From the NCBI GenBank assembly GCA_022826805.1, contig JAJDUH010000045.1:242882-306881 (forward strand): a stretch of DNA of 64,000 nucleotides, written 5' to 3'. Source of the DNA: Candidatus Poribacteria bacterium. GTDB taxonomy: Bacteria > Poribacteria > WGA-4E > WGA-3G. Every line of letters begins with the position of its first letter. Positions within the stretch are counted from its first letter, which is position 1. Positions 1 through 8,275 of the stretch are shown here, in pieces. Below the pieces are notes generated by a model. It was not told the origin of the DNA, ran no database searches, and saw only the letters and a list, made by a program, of their open reading frames with translations. The translations under genes were made by a program, and so were the position numbers.

Positions 1-2088
1 TAACTGGTAGAGATCACCGACTTTTATCTCCAGCTTTGATCCGATACCGTCTCTATTGACCTTGTTATTTCCAGCAGTAATGCCCTCCAATCGCACCTGT
101 ATCCAGTTGTTTTGGTTTCCCCCGTTGTTTTGCAGCGCGCGCAGTTGTCCGTCGCTGTTGATGAAAAAGAGATCAAGGTCGCCATCATTGTCGTAATCAC
201 CGACTGCACCAACGATTGCGCTCTGGAGAATCGCGGCACCTGTCAAGGTGACGTTTTCTATTATAGGATAGGGTTCTGCAAACTCACCAGCACCGCCATT
301 CCGAAACAGGAACATGCCATCCTTTCCACCGACCCAGACATCAAGGAAACCGTCGTTGTCGTAATCTATATTTTTCAAAAAAGCAGGCGGTATACCTTCA
401 ACTCCCGCTTCTGGACCCAACGCATCAACAAAACTTCCTGTCCCCGTATTCTGGTAGTGATGGAGGCGATCTGCCGTTGCCAAGAAGATATCAAAGTCCC
501 CGTCGTTATCATAGTCTCCAGCAGTCGCAGCAGTATAGCGAACATCCTGTGGAATCCCAGTTTCACTCGAAACAGTACGGAGTCGCCCTTGGCGGAGATT
601 GTCGTAGAGGGTGCATCCGGCTTCGCCATGTATAGCAAAGATGTCTATATCCCCATCATCATCAAAATCAGCAGACAGCACTTCAGTAGGGATACCGTGT
701 CCGGCGTTCGGACCATCTGCATCGGTCACTACAAAGGTCTGATCTCCGACGTTGGTGAAAGTTTCATCACCGTTATTCCGAAACATCGCAGCACTGTCTG
801 CGAAGAGATCCAGATCGCCGTCGTGGTCAAAATCGACCGGGTGGAGTGGACCCGTTTCTGTTCTCGATCGCTCATATTCGATGAGGGTTGATCCTCCCCA
901 ACTTCCGGAGGCATCTACTCGGAAAATCCCTATCCGGTTGAGCGTTTGCAATAAGAAATCTTGTGTGCCATCCTTATCCAAATCGGCAAACGCTACGGTG
1001 TGTGGACTTAAAACATCCTGTTCTTCTATCTGGAACTGTCGAACAGATGTAAACCGCCCACCGGTATTCCGAAAGAGGACTCCTGTGGGTGTTATATACA
1101 GGTCGAGGTTTCCGTCACCGTCGTAGTCAATGAGAGAAATGTCTACGGCATCAGGAGGTATACTTTCGACATTTGCAAGTCCGAGTTGTTCGGTGACATC
1201 AACGAATTCCACATCAATCGGTGGACTCCCCTCGGCAGCGATTCGTGCTTTAAAGCCTTGACTGAAGGTTTCGATTGGATGCCCAAGGATGTCGGTCACT
1301 AATTCGCCGATGCCTTGTTGATAGCGCGGACTGGCTCGGTGTAAGTTCTCGAAAATTCGGATATTTCGTGAAGCGAGTTTCAGGTCGCCTTGCCTTATTG
1401 TGTCTATGCCTTGTGTGAGGTATGCGAGTTTTTCTGGGTCGGTATCGCCTAAAAGGCGCCTTAATTCCTGACTGAGCTTCTCTGCGGCTTCCAATTGTTC
1501 TTGTGCCAACAATCCCTGTGTTAGCTTCAACAATACCACAACATTTACAGGTGATCGGTTGTGAAGTTCCTGGAGATGACGCACCGCTTCCTGCTGCGCT
1601 TCGGGATTGTTGCGTTGTCCGAGATAGTGGCGGACCAACTTGTAGCGGAACTCTAATTCGTCGGGTGCCAATCGAACGGCTTCTTTCATCGCCTCTACAG
1701 CTAATTCGCTCTGTCCTTGGAGTTGGTAGACCTCGGATAAAATGAAGTGTAACTGACTGTCATTTGGAACGACGGCTATCCCGCGTTTTACCCACTCTTC
1801 GGCAGTATCTGCTTGCTGAAGTCGTAGGTGTGCGACTGCGAGGTTGCCGTAGCCGATCGCCTCATCGGGTAGCAATTCGACGAGACTTGTAAACGCCTCG
1901 ACTGCTTTTGAAGGCTGCGACTCTTCGAGATATGCTAAACCCAGATTTTGATGCCTGATTGCCTCTTCGATAATCTGGGTGGTGTTCATCTCTTGTGCAC
2001 CTACTGTGCAGATAGTAAAAAGCCAAGTCAGTAGTACCACACACTGTAAGTGTTTTCGTGTATTAAGGGACGTGGATATTCTTGACAT
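1..2088 (-). CDS. Secreted TPR + FG-GAP/VCBS propeller protein with ASPIC/UnbV end (3' truncated by window)
   Basis: An open minus-strand frame runs from ATG at 2088 through the left edge, about 696 codons visible. The first 32 residues look like a signal peptide (basic start, hydrophobic stretch, cleavage near VGA-QE). Residues about 33-230 carry helical TPR-like repeats. After a linker come repeated DxDxDGDxD calcium-type loops (for example DYDGDGN, DFDHDGD, DFDDDGD, DYDNDGD), each followed by an LFxNNG-like strand, as in FG-GAP/VCBS beta-propellers. The last visible part (NWIQVRLEG and NRDGIGSKLEI) matches the ASPIC/UnbV domain. This architecture is that of CRTAC1-like extracellular proteins. 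The ATG overlaps the stop of the upstream small gene (TAATG), so translation is probably coupled. Role: inferred surface binding or scaffold protein; ligand unknown. Confidence 0.85.
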   Translation of the reverse strand, partial: MSRISTSLNTRKHLQCVVLLTWLFTICTVGAQEMNTTQIIEEAIRHQNLGLAYLEESQPSKAVEAFTSLVELLPDEAIGYGNLAVAHLRLQQADTAEEWVKRGIAVVPNDSQLHFILSEVYQLQGQSELAVEAMKEAVRLAPDELEFRYKLVRHYLGQRNNPEAQQEAVRHLQELHNRSPVNVVVLLKLTQGLLAQEQLEAAEKLSQELRRLLGDTDPEKLAYLTQGIDTIRQGDLKLASRNIRIFENLHRASPRYQQGIGELVTDILGHPIETFSQGFKARIAAEGSPPIDVEFVDVTEQLGLANVESIPPDAVDISLIDYDGDGNLDLYITPTGVLFRNTGGRFTSVRQFQIEEQDVLSPHTVAFADLDKDGTQDFLLQTLNRIGIFRVDASGSWGGSTLIEYERSRTETGPLHPVDFDHDGDLDLFADSAAMFRNNGDETFTNVGDQTFVVTDADGPNAGHGIPTEVLSADFDDDGDIDIFAIHGEAGCTLYDNLRQGRLRTVSSETGIPQDVRYTAATAGDYDNDGDFDIFLATADRLHHYQNTGTGSFVDALGPEAGVEGIPPAFLKNIDYDNDGFLDVWVGGKDGMFLFRNGGAGEFAEPYPIIENVTLTGAAILQSAIVGAVGDYDNDGDLDLFFINSDGQLRALQNNGGNQNNWIQVRLEGITAGNNKVNRDGIGSKLEIKVGDLYQL

Positions 2089-2351
2089 TATGGGTTCTCC
2101 TCCTTCTGAATAGCATTTGCGGCCTCGCGAATTGCCTGTCGTAGGCTGCTTCGGCGGAGGTTGAGAGAATCTTCAAGCTGCTTGAGATGAAGGAGCCACG
2201 ACTGTTGAGAGTCGCCTTCCTCTGTGCCGAACCCATCAGTTATAGAGAGTCGAATGTATTTTAACCGCTCTGTCTGTAGGACTTTCATCTGAGCGTCATA
2301 GTCCTCAATCCCAGATTCCAAAAGGGAAATCAGTTCACGAATTTTTTCCAA
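2088..2351 (-). CDS. Small hypothetical coiled-coil protein
   Basis: An 87-residue protein beginning MEKIRELISLL, rich in E, K, L and R with heptad-like spacing, so probably helical or coiled coil. I chose the TTG at 2351 because AAGGAG lies seven bases upstream. A longer reading from a TTG at 2378 has no such site. Its TAA overlaps the ATG of the FG-GAP protein, which suggests the two are made together. I do not recognise the family. Confidence 0.55.
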   Translation of the reverse strand: MEKIRELISLLESGIEDYDAQMKVLQTERLKYIRLSITDGFGTEEGDSQQSWLLHLKQLEDSLNLRRSSLRQAIREAANAIQKEENP

Positions 2352-2470
2352 GGCATGTCTCCTTTTTAAACATATCAAGGCGAGATATAAAAAGTAGTTT
2401 ATCCTATTTCATATTTGTAATCAAATAAAAATTCGATGCAGATTTTTATTCTCTGAACCAGGATTTATGG

Positions 2471-2542
2471 GATTATCGGATTTACAGGATTTTTTTATCT
2501 GAATCGCGGATTGACACAGATTACACAGATTACGCGGATTTT
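2471..2542. repeat. Dispersed GGATTTACAGGATT / CGCGGATT intergenic repeat
   Basis: This non-coding stretch contains GATTTACAGGATT and AATCGCGGATTGACACAG followed by ACGCGGATTTT. Close relatives occur at 31438-31497, at 46950-46985 in the opposite orientation, and at 63495-63520. It is not coding and sits between operons. Confidence 0.6.
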
Positions 2543-2590
2543 AAGGGGCATTTTCCATAAACCCACGCTCATCTGCGATTTGGATTTGTC

Positions 2591-2619
2591 TTGAATTTCC
2601 TCGTAAAGCCGTGTATAAT
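2591..2619 (+). promoter_or_regulatory. Sigma70-type promoter for the AAA remnant / RNA ligase pair
   Basis: TTGAAT at 2591-2596 and TATAAT at 2614-2619 are separated by 17 bases. Transcription would start near 2626, about 20 bases before the ATG at 2645. Confidence 0.55.
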
Positions 2620-2644
2620 AGCCTTAACATGGAGGCAGGGGAAA

Positions 2645-2911
2645 ATGATTACACATATACGGATGAAAAACTTCAAATCGTGGAAAGACAGTGGTATGGT
2701 GAAGTTTGCGCCGTTGACGGGATTTTTTGGGACAAATAGTTCAGGAAAAAGCAGGCTGTTGCAGATGCTGCTGTTGCTTAAGCAAAATGCAGGACATTCA
2801 CAATCAAGAGAAATTAGAGAAATTATTTTCTTTGGTGATGCAAATTCATTGGTGTTTGAACAAGAAGGTTTGCAGATTGACTTTCTCTGTCCGCCTGAGA
2901 ATGAGGTGTAG
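2645..2911 (+). pseudogene. Truncated AAA ATPase (N-terminal fragment)
   Basis: This 88-residue product starts MITHIRMKNFKSW and carries the Walker A motif GTNSSGKS and LLQMLLLLKQ, typical of the N-terminus of standalone AAA/ABC-like ATPases of 400-600 residues (the DUF3696-containing group). The ABC signature and Walker B are missing, because the frame ends at TAG 2909-2911. I chose ATG 2645 because GGAGGCAGGGG precedes it; an upstream in-frame start at 2591 lies inside the promoter. A short palindromic repeat begins two bases after the stop, so a repeat-associated rearrangement probably removed the rest. The remnant may still be translated. Confidence 0.6.
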
Positions 2912-2912
2912 A

Positions 2913-2938
2913 GTGCAATGAATTGCCCTACTACGAAC
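2913..2938 (+). repeat. REP-like palindrome with CTACTAC tail
   Basis: GCAAT-GA-ATTGC forms a short stem and is followed by CCTACTACGAAC. It is the same type as the copy at 45523-45548. It abuts the premature stop of the AAA fragment. Confidence 0.55.
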
Positions 2939-2989
2939 AGGCACTAAGTTTTAGAATGGATAAACCACTAGGTCCCCCGGAGCTCAGCA

Positions 2990-4156
2990 ATGGATCAGCA
3001 GAAAATAAAAAAAGCACAACAAGCTTTGGATTCAGACTGCTCCGAATTTAGTGCGACGGACCCGTTTAACCCGCAAAACCACGTTGAAGGGCAGATCAGT
3101 TTTAGTAGAGACAGACGCTACGGTGCGATGCTGATAAGAAAGATCAATGGTGAACCTGCCGATCAGCCGTTAATCCTCAGTCCGCCGAAAATTGCCTATC
3201 CCTTCGGATTAGGACACAATTACCGATTTCCGAGCGCGGAACGGATCTACCGAGTCCGCAAATACGACGGGACCAACATTTTTATGTACCGCTACAAAAA
3301 CCACGGGAGGGAATATATCACGTTTAAAGTGCGTTTATTCCCGTTTTTGCGGGGTCGCTACATAACGATGTGGAAGCATATCCTTCGCAAATATCAACAG
3401 ATCACCGAATTGTTCAAAATGAACCCCGATGCCACAGGTTTCAGTTTTGAACTCTATGGATCAGATAACCCACACATGATCCAATACAAGGATGTCCAAT
3501 TGGATATCGTGCTTTTGTTCGGGCTGCGCGGGACACAAGGGCAAATCGTACTGAATACCGAACTCGAAACAGGCACTATTCCGAAAGCAGAACGACTCGG
3601 CACCGTTGAAACAGACTATGTGTGGCACTATGAGCAAGAGCAGCAGGAACTCGACAGACGCTTGTCGTTCATCGGCTTGGATCAGAATCAGGCACCCATG
3701 TTTAGTGGAGAGGAAGGCAGCATCTGGTATGTAAAAATAAAAGATACTTGCGAAATCCGTATGTATAAGTGCAAACCTCGCCGAATTGAGCAAGTGCATT
3801 GGGCACAGACGCAAACGCAGCTGAGCCCTACTGTGATTTGGGCTACAATTTTGAAAGCCTTTGAAAATTGGGAGAATCCCAAACTTGACGAAGTTATTGC
3901 GATATTAAACGAGGATTACCCAATCCATCAAATCGCTGCCTCGACCAAACAGATCGAGCATAAGCTTAAGATTGCGAAAAATGCAGCGAATACCCGACAG
4001 AAAATTTGGGAATTCATGATAATGCATGGGTTTGATGGTAACACCAACACAGCGACAGTATTCCATAAAATTGCAAGCCAACTCGATCAAGACCAGCGGC
4101 ACGTCTACAAAACCATTAAGAACATGCAAAAAATGATGAAGATCGAGGGGGAATAG
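2990..4156 (+). CDS. Predicted ATP-dependent RNA ligase (nucleotidyltransferase superfamily)
   Basis: A 388-residue protein with the ordered motifs of covalent nucleotidyltransferases. Motif I is K91-Y-D-G-T-N, where K91 would take AMP. A motif III-like FKVRL lies at 112-116, motif IIIa FSFELYG at 151-157, motif IV EEGSIWYVK at 241-249 and motif V YKCKP at 259-263. The KxDG-T-N form and short spacing resemble RNA ligases (Rnl2-like) more than NAD- or ATP-dependent DNA ligases. Residues about 275-388 form a separate helical C-terminal region with no OB fold that I recognise. The expected role is sealing nicked or broken RNA after Lys-AMP formation. It follows a broken AAA ATPase and precedes an unrelated polyamine-type transporter. 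No kinase/phosphatase (Pnkp) partner is nearby. Start ATG 2990 has a CCGGAG upstream. Confidence 0.7.
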   Translation: MDQQKIKKAQQALDSDCSEFSATDPFNPQNHVEGQISFSRDRRYGAMLIRKINGEPADQPLILSPPKIAYPFGLGHNYRFPSAERIYRVRKYDGTNIFMYRYKNHGREYITFKVRLFPFLRGRYITMWKHILRKYQQITELFKMNPDATGFSFELYGSDNPHMIQYKDVQLDIVLLFGLRGTQGQIVLNTELETGTIPKAERLGTVETDYVWHYEQEQQELDRRLSFIGLDQNQAPMFSGEEGSIWYVKIKDTCEIRMYKCKPRRIEQVHWAQTQTQLSPTVIWATILKAFENWENPKLDEVIAILNEDYPIHQIAASTKQIEHKLKIAKNAANTRQKIWEFMIMHGFDGNTNTATVFHKIASQLDQDQRHVYKTIKNMQKMMKIEGE

Positions 4157-4210
4157 GAGTGATAGTGCCAAAAGTTCCCACAGAAAACCCTATTATCAAT
4201 ATCCCGTTTA

Positions 4211-5080
4211 ATGCATTCCGTAAAGAATATGCGTCGTAATTATCATCTTCTCATCCTCCTCTTTCCCGTTGTTTTTTGGCTTTTCTGTTTCTTTTTGCTT
4301 CCGCTTGTTTCCGTGTTTATTTACAGTTTCATAGAGCGCGGGACGTACGGCGGCGTGCGATGGATTTTTACCCTCGAAAACTATCAACGCCTATTTGATG
4401 GATTATATCTCGGTATTCTCTGGCGTTCAGTATCAACGGCGTTGGTCTGCACTGCAGTCTGCCTACTGCTTGGGTATCCGTTCGCTTATTACCTCGCACG
4501 CTATAGACCGAAATACCGAAACATTTTATTGCTTCTCGTTGTTGTCCCCTTTTGGACGAACTTCCTCATTCGTACCTACGCATGGATTCTCATCTTGCGC
4601 ACAGAAGGACTCTTGAACAGTCTCTTCGGGGCTGTCTTTCCTAATTGGAGTCCATTGGAACTGCTCAATACACCGTTAGCCGTGCAAATCGGACTCGTTT
4701 ACGGCTACCTCCCCTTTATGATACTCCCGTTGTATGCGGCACTGGAGCAATTGGATATGTCGTTGTTAGAAGCTGCACAAGATTTAGGGGCATCACCACG
4801 CCGTGCGTTTTGGCACGTAACTGTTCCGCTCAGTCTGCCTGGTATTCTTGCTGGATCGATGCTGGTTTTTATTCCGACGGTGGGTGCGTTCCTAACGCCG
4901 GACTTACTGGGTGGCGGAAAGGTGAGTTACATCGGTAATGTGATTGAGCGACAATTCAAAACGGCGCGAGATTGGCCGTTTGGCTCCGCGCTCTCGTTTA
5001 TGTTGATGGGCATTGTGTTGGTTGGCACTGTGCTGTATTTCCGGGCTTTGCAAGGTAGTGAGGAATCAGAGGCATCATAG
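4211..5080 (+). CDS. ABC transporter permease, PotB/PotH-like
   Basis: A 289-residue inner-membrane protein with about six membrane segments and the binding-protein-dependent permease signature EAAQDLGAS (residues about 194-202), which docks onto the ATPase. The N-terminal pattern (FPVVFWLFCFFLLPLVSVFIYSF) and length match the spermidine/putrescine type. It is followed by a PotC-like gene. No PotA ATPase or PotD binding protein lies in the window, so substrate is inferred only. The start is uncertain: ATG 4211 or ATG 4229, neither with a clear ribosome site. Confidence 0.85.
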   Translation: MHSVKNMRRNYHLLILLFPVVFWLFCFFLLPLVSVFIYSFIERGTYGGVRWIFTLENYQRLFDGLYLGILWRSVSTALVCTAVCLLLGYPFAYYLARYRPKYRNILLLLVVVPFWTNFLIRTYAWILILRTEGLLNSLFGAVFPNWSPLELLNTPLAVQIGLVYGYLPFMILPLYAALEQLDMSLLEAAQDLGASPRRAFWHVTVPLSLPGILAGSMLVFIPTVGAFLTPDLLGGGKVSYIGNVIERQFKTARDWPFGSALSFMLMGIVLVGTVLYFRALQGSEESEAS

Positions 5081-5131
5081 TGGGAGTAGCGAGTGGGAAA
5101 TCGGTGCTATATAGGTTATAAGTAATAAGTC

Positions 5132-5152
5132 GGGATTGAAAATCCCTCCTAC
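5132..5152 (+). repeat. REP-like palindrome GGGATT/AATCCC with TCCTAC tail
   Basis: GGGATT-GAA-AATCCC is followed by TCCTACAAG. It lies between the two permease genes. A longer in-frame reading of the second permease would begin inside this repeat, which argues for the later start. Confidence 0.6.
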
Positions 5153-5165
5153 AAGAAGAGAGTTA

Positions 5166-5954
5166 ATGAAACGGGTTCTTGAAGTTAACATAGGTCTGGT
5201 TTACCTGTTCCTTTACGTTCCGATCTTGGCGGTTGTTGTGTTCTCGTTCAACAGCGGTGAGCAGATCTCTGTCTGGCAAGGATTTACCTTCGGTTGGTAC
5301 GCGAAGTTGTTTGAGAATGCGGCGCTATGGCGCGCTGTTCGTAATAGCTTGATTGTCGCGGGTATCGCAACCTGTATTGCAACCGTTATCGGCACAACAG
5401 CTGCATTGGCTATAGATCGACACCGATTCCGTTTCAGAACTGCCCTTGTCCGATGCCTCTATCTTCCAATCATTATTCCCGACATCGTGTTGGCGATTGC
5501 ACTATTGACCTTTTACGTACAAGTCCGTGTTCCACTCGGCTTGTTTACTGTGATTATTGCACATGGCGTTTTCAACATCGCATACGTTACGATTGTCGTC
5601 CGGGCACGTCTACAAGGCTACGATAATACCTTGGAAGAGGCAGCCCGCGATCTTGGTGCGGACGAGTGGCAGACGTTTTGGCGGATAACGCTCCCCCTCA
5701 TTGCCCCTGGGATCATCGGTGGTGCACTGCTCGCTTTTACACTCTCCATAGATGATTTCGTCATCACCTTCTTTACAGCTGGCGTTGGCTACACAACACT
5801 GTCTGTCCATATCTATTCACTATTGAAGTTCGGCATCACCCCAGAGATTAACACTATTTCGACGATGTTGTTAGCGAATTCGATTGTGTTCATCCTGCTT
5901 TTTCTGTGGTTTCAGGGAAATACCAGCGTCTCTGGAAGGCAGAATGCTCGATAG
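5166..5954 (+). CDS. ABC transporter permease, PotC/PotI-like
   Basis: About 262 residues with five to six membrane segments and the EAARDLGADEWQTFWRITLPL signature loop region at about 170-190, the contact site for the ATPase. It pairs with the PotB-like permease just upstream to form the heterodimeric channel of a polyamine-type importer. I chose ATG 5166 (MKRVLEVNIGLVY), preceded by AAGAAGAGAG. The upstream TTG at 5136 lies in a repeat element. After the gene comes repeat-rich DNA. Confidence 0.85.
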   Translation: MKRVLEVNIGLVYLFLYVPILAVVVFSFNSGEQISVWQGFTFGWYAKLFENAALWRAVRNSLIVAGIATCIATVIGTTAALAIDRHRFRFRTALVRCLYLPIIIPDIVLAIALLTFYVQVRVPLGLFTVIIAHGVFNIAYVTIVVRARLQGYDNTLEEAARDLGADEWQTFWRITLPLIAPGIIGGALLAFTLSIDDFVITFFTAGVGYTTLSVHIYSLLKFGITPEINTISTMLLANSIVFILLFLWFQGNTSVSGRQNAR

Positions 5955-6053
5955 TTATCAAGTCGTCAGTTATCAGTTGTCAGTTATAAGACTTTTTAAC
6001 AACATCAGATTTCTCTTTACCACAGCCACTGAATATCGGTAACCTGTTAAGAG
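5952..6053 (+). repeat. TCAGTT-type inverted-repeat element, partial
   Basis: Degenerate TCAGTTATCAGTTGTCAGTT copies open this stretch, with CTGTTAAGAG near its end. It resembles the left part of the elements at 21553-21690 and 57091-57228 but is eroded. Confidence 0.45.
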
Positions 6054-6079
6054 TCGGGATCAGAGATTCCTCCTACAGA
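6054..6079 (+). repeat. REP-like palindrome with CTCCTACAG tail
   Basis: GGGATC-AGA-GATTCC (one mismatch) is followed by TCCTACAG, the same design as the copy at 5132. Confidence 0.45.
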
Positions 6080-6176
6080 AAAACTGAATGACCCTGCACA
6101 GTCTGTGAAACAATTAGGAAATTTGCCCTGGCTGTGGTATAATTGCTCTGTTGGTACAACAGGACCGAAAGACGAC

Positions 6177-7259
6177 ATGCCTTACTTCCGAACACACACA
6201 GAGATTAATCTGGAGGCAATTCGGCGGAACGCTGAAGCGATAAAGGCGTATACCGGCAAACGACTCATTGCGGTCGTGAAAGCTGATGCTTATGGGCACG
6301 GAATGATTCCTGTTGCAGAAGCGTTGTACCCAGTTGCTGATATGTTCGCAGTTGCAACAGTTGAAGAAGGTGTTGAACTCCGTCAGGGCGGCATTCACAA
6401 ACCTATTCTGATCCTCTTTAGTTCTCTACCTGAGGAAGCGGCGCAAATCGTTGAACACCAGTTGACACCAACAGTAGCGGATTGGGAATCGGCGAGTCGA
6501 TTAAACGTTATTGCGCCAACAGTTGTAAACATCCATGTTAACATCAATACAGGAATGAATCGGAGCGGTGTTCGTTGGACGGAAGCAGCAGCGTTTCTGA
6601 ACAGGCTAAAAACCTTGGAGCGACTTGAGATTGAGGGAGTGTTTACACATCTTGCGACCGCGGATGAAGCGGATAAAAGTTTCGTTTCTGTTCAGTTAGA
6701 GCGTTTTTCATCCGTGTTCATAGGTAGACGTCCAAAGATGCTCCACGCTGCAAACAGTGCGGCATCTCTTTCTATTTCAGCATCGCACTTCGATGCCATC
6801 CGTCCGGGTTTGAGTCTGTATGGCGTCTACCCGGCATCCGAAAAACCGATTGCGTTAGAACCTGCCCTCACATGGAAGGCGCGGATCGGTTGGGTGGGTT
6901 CCATTTCAGAAACGGAAGGTGTAAGCTACGGATTGACGTACAAAGCATCGCGTCAGACCCGTGTTGCGATGGTCCAGATAGGTTACGGCGACGGCTATCG
7001 GCGTGCGCTCTCTGATGTCGGTGAGGTGTTAGTTGGTGGCGTGCGGTGTCCGATTATTGGTAGGGTTTGTATGGACGTGAGCGTAGCGGAACTAAGAGAC
7101 GCAGCTGACGTATCGGTTGGCGATGAAGTTGTCCTGATCGGCAAGCAAGGGGAGGAAGAAATCACAGTCGGTGAAATTGCGGACCGCGCCGGAACAATCT
7201 CCTACGAGATTTTGACACAGATAGGTCCGCGTGTGAAACGGATTTTTAAAAACCAGTGA
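6177..7259 (+). CDS. alr: Alanine racemase
   Basis: About 360 residues of a fold-type III PLP enzyme that interconverts L- and D-alanine for peptidoglycan. The PLP lysine is in AVVKADAYGHG (about residue 35 from this start). The second catalytic base, tyrosine, is in GVSYGLTYKA, and the substrate-site sequence IGYGDGYRRA follows. CMDVS is the usual C-terminal domain motif. I prefer ATG 6177 (MPYFRTHTEINLEAI) because the GTG extension at 6105 covers a TATAAT at 6138-6143, which could be this gene's own -10 box. A palindromic hairpin overlaps the stop. Confidence 0.92.
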   Translation: MPYFRTHTEINLEAIRRNAEAIKAYTGKRLIAVVKADAYGHGMIPVAEALYPVADMFAVATVEEGVELRQGGIHKPILILFSSLPEEAAQIVEHQLTPTVADWESASRLNVIAPTVVNIHVNINTGMNRSGVRWTEAAAFLNRLKTLERLEIEGVFTHLATADEADKSFVSVQLERFSSVFIGRRPKMLHAANSAASLSISASHFDAIRPGLSLYGVYPASEKPIALEPALTWKARIGWVGSISETEGVSYGLTYKASRQTRVAMVQIGYGDGYRRALSDVGEVLVGGVRCPIIGRVCMDVSVAELRDAADVSVGDEVVLIGKQGEEEITVGEIADRAGTISYEILTQIGPRVKRIFKNQ

Positions 7260-7292
7260 GGTTCGGAAACCTCGCCCACCAAACATAGATTG
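7258..7292 (+). repeat. REP-like hairpin, probable terminator of alr
   Basis: GAGGTT-CGGA-AACCTC, then CGCCCACCAAACATAGAT. It belongs to the GCGAGGTT palindrome family and overlaps the alr stop codon, so it may end the transcript. A second ACCTACCGAGGTTAG motif follows at about 7300. Confidence 0.5.
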
Positions 7293-7351
7293 AAAACCTT
7301 ACCTACCGAGGTTAGAGTATTATTGCACTTACAATTCACCATAGTTAAAAA

Positions 7352-8275
7352 ATGCTAATTGAAATTAAGAATGTATCACTTTTTTATGGCACGACTGCTG
7401 CACTAGACAATCTCTCGCTGGAGGTACACGGTGGGGCAGTTGGATTACTCGGACCTAACGGTGCCGGGAAAAGCACTTTGATTAAGACGTTGCTCGGCTT
7501 CGTCAAACCGAGTCAAGGCAGTGCTGCAGTATTTGGACTCGACGTGGAAAAGCAGCCTTTTGCAATACGGAGCCAAGTTGGATACATGCCTGAAGATGAA
7601 TGCTTAATTCTGGGAATGACTGCTGTTCAACTCGTTGCCTACGCAGGTGAACTCTGTGGGATGCCGAAACGTGATGCCCTGCAGCGGGCACACGAAGTCC
7701 TCTATTACGTCGGATTAGATGAAGAACGCTACCGAACGGTGGGTGAATACTCAACTGGCATGAAACAGCGCGTGAAGTTAGCACAAGCATTGATACACGA
7801 TCCAAAGTTGCTACTGCTCGATGAACCGACAAACGGGATGGACACTGCTGGTAGAGAGGAGATGCTTGAACTTGTTAAAGACATCGCAATGGATAAAGGC
7901 ATCAATGTGATTTTGTCCTCACATCTACTTCCTGATGTAGAGTTCGCATGTGATGAGATTATCGCACTTTCGCACGGGAGCGTTGTTGCGCATGGACAAA
8001 TAGAGGCACTAAAAAAGAACAAAGGACAAGCCTACGATTTGAAGATCGCAGGTGACACCGATATTTTCATCGCTGCACTGAAACGCCACAATTATCAGAT
8101 TGAACTGCGTCCGGACAAACACCTCCGAGTTACGTCCGAAAACGGCAGGCAAGAAGATACAAAATTTTTCTTTAAACTCGCTTATGAGACCGGTATACAA
8201 CTCCGCCAGTTACGTGAGGTGAAACATTCGTTAGAGGACATTTTCGCTGAGGTGATGAGTGTGGATTCACAGTAG
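7352..8275 (+). CDS. ABC transporter ATP-binding protein
   Basis: A 307-residue ATPase with Walker A GPNGAGKST (residues about 34-42), signature YSTGMKQR and Walker B LLLLDEP. The LDEPTNGMD and SSHLLPDVE features place it with CcmA/NatA-type ATPases of drug, lipid or gliding exporters. The C-terminal 90 residues form the usual extra domain. No permease gene is adjacent; the next gene is an outer-membrane barrel that overlaps its end by 17 bases, so the membrane partner must be encoded elsewhere. Confidence 0.88.
   Translation: MLIEIKNVSLFYGTTAALDNLSLEVHGGAVGLLGPNGAGKSTLIKTLLGFVKPSQGSAAVFGLDVEKQPFAIRSQVGYMPEDECLILGMTAVQLVAYAGELCGMPKRDALQRAHEVLYYVGLDEERYRTVGEYSTGMKQRVKLAQALIHDPKLLLLDEPTNGMDTAGREEMLELVKDIAMDKGINVILSSHLLPDVEFACDEIIALSHGSVVAHGQIEALKKNKGQAYDLKIAGDTDIFIAALKRHNYQIELRPDKHLRVTSENGRQEDTKFFFKLAYETGIQLRQLREVKHSLEDIFAEVMSVDSQ

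Noticed and set aside
112..891. A 259-codon plus-strand frame and a second one at 752-1126
   Set aside because: They are the antisense of the FG-GAP repeats, whose GAYxDxDG-coded repeats leave long open opposite frames; the minus-strand frame has signal peptide, TPR and propeller motifs.
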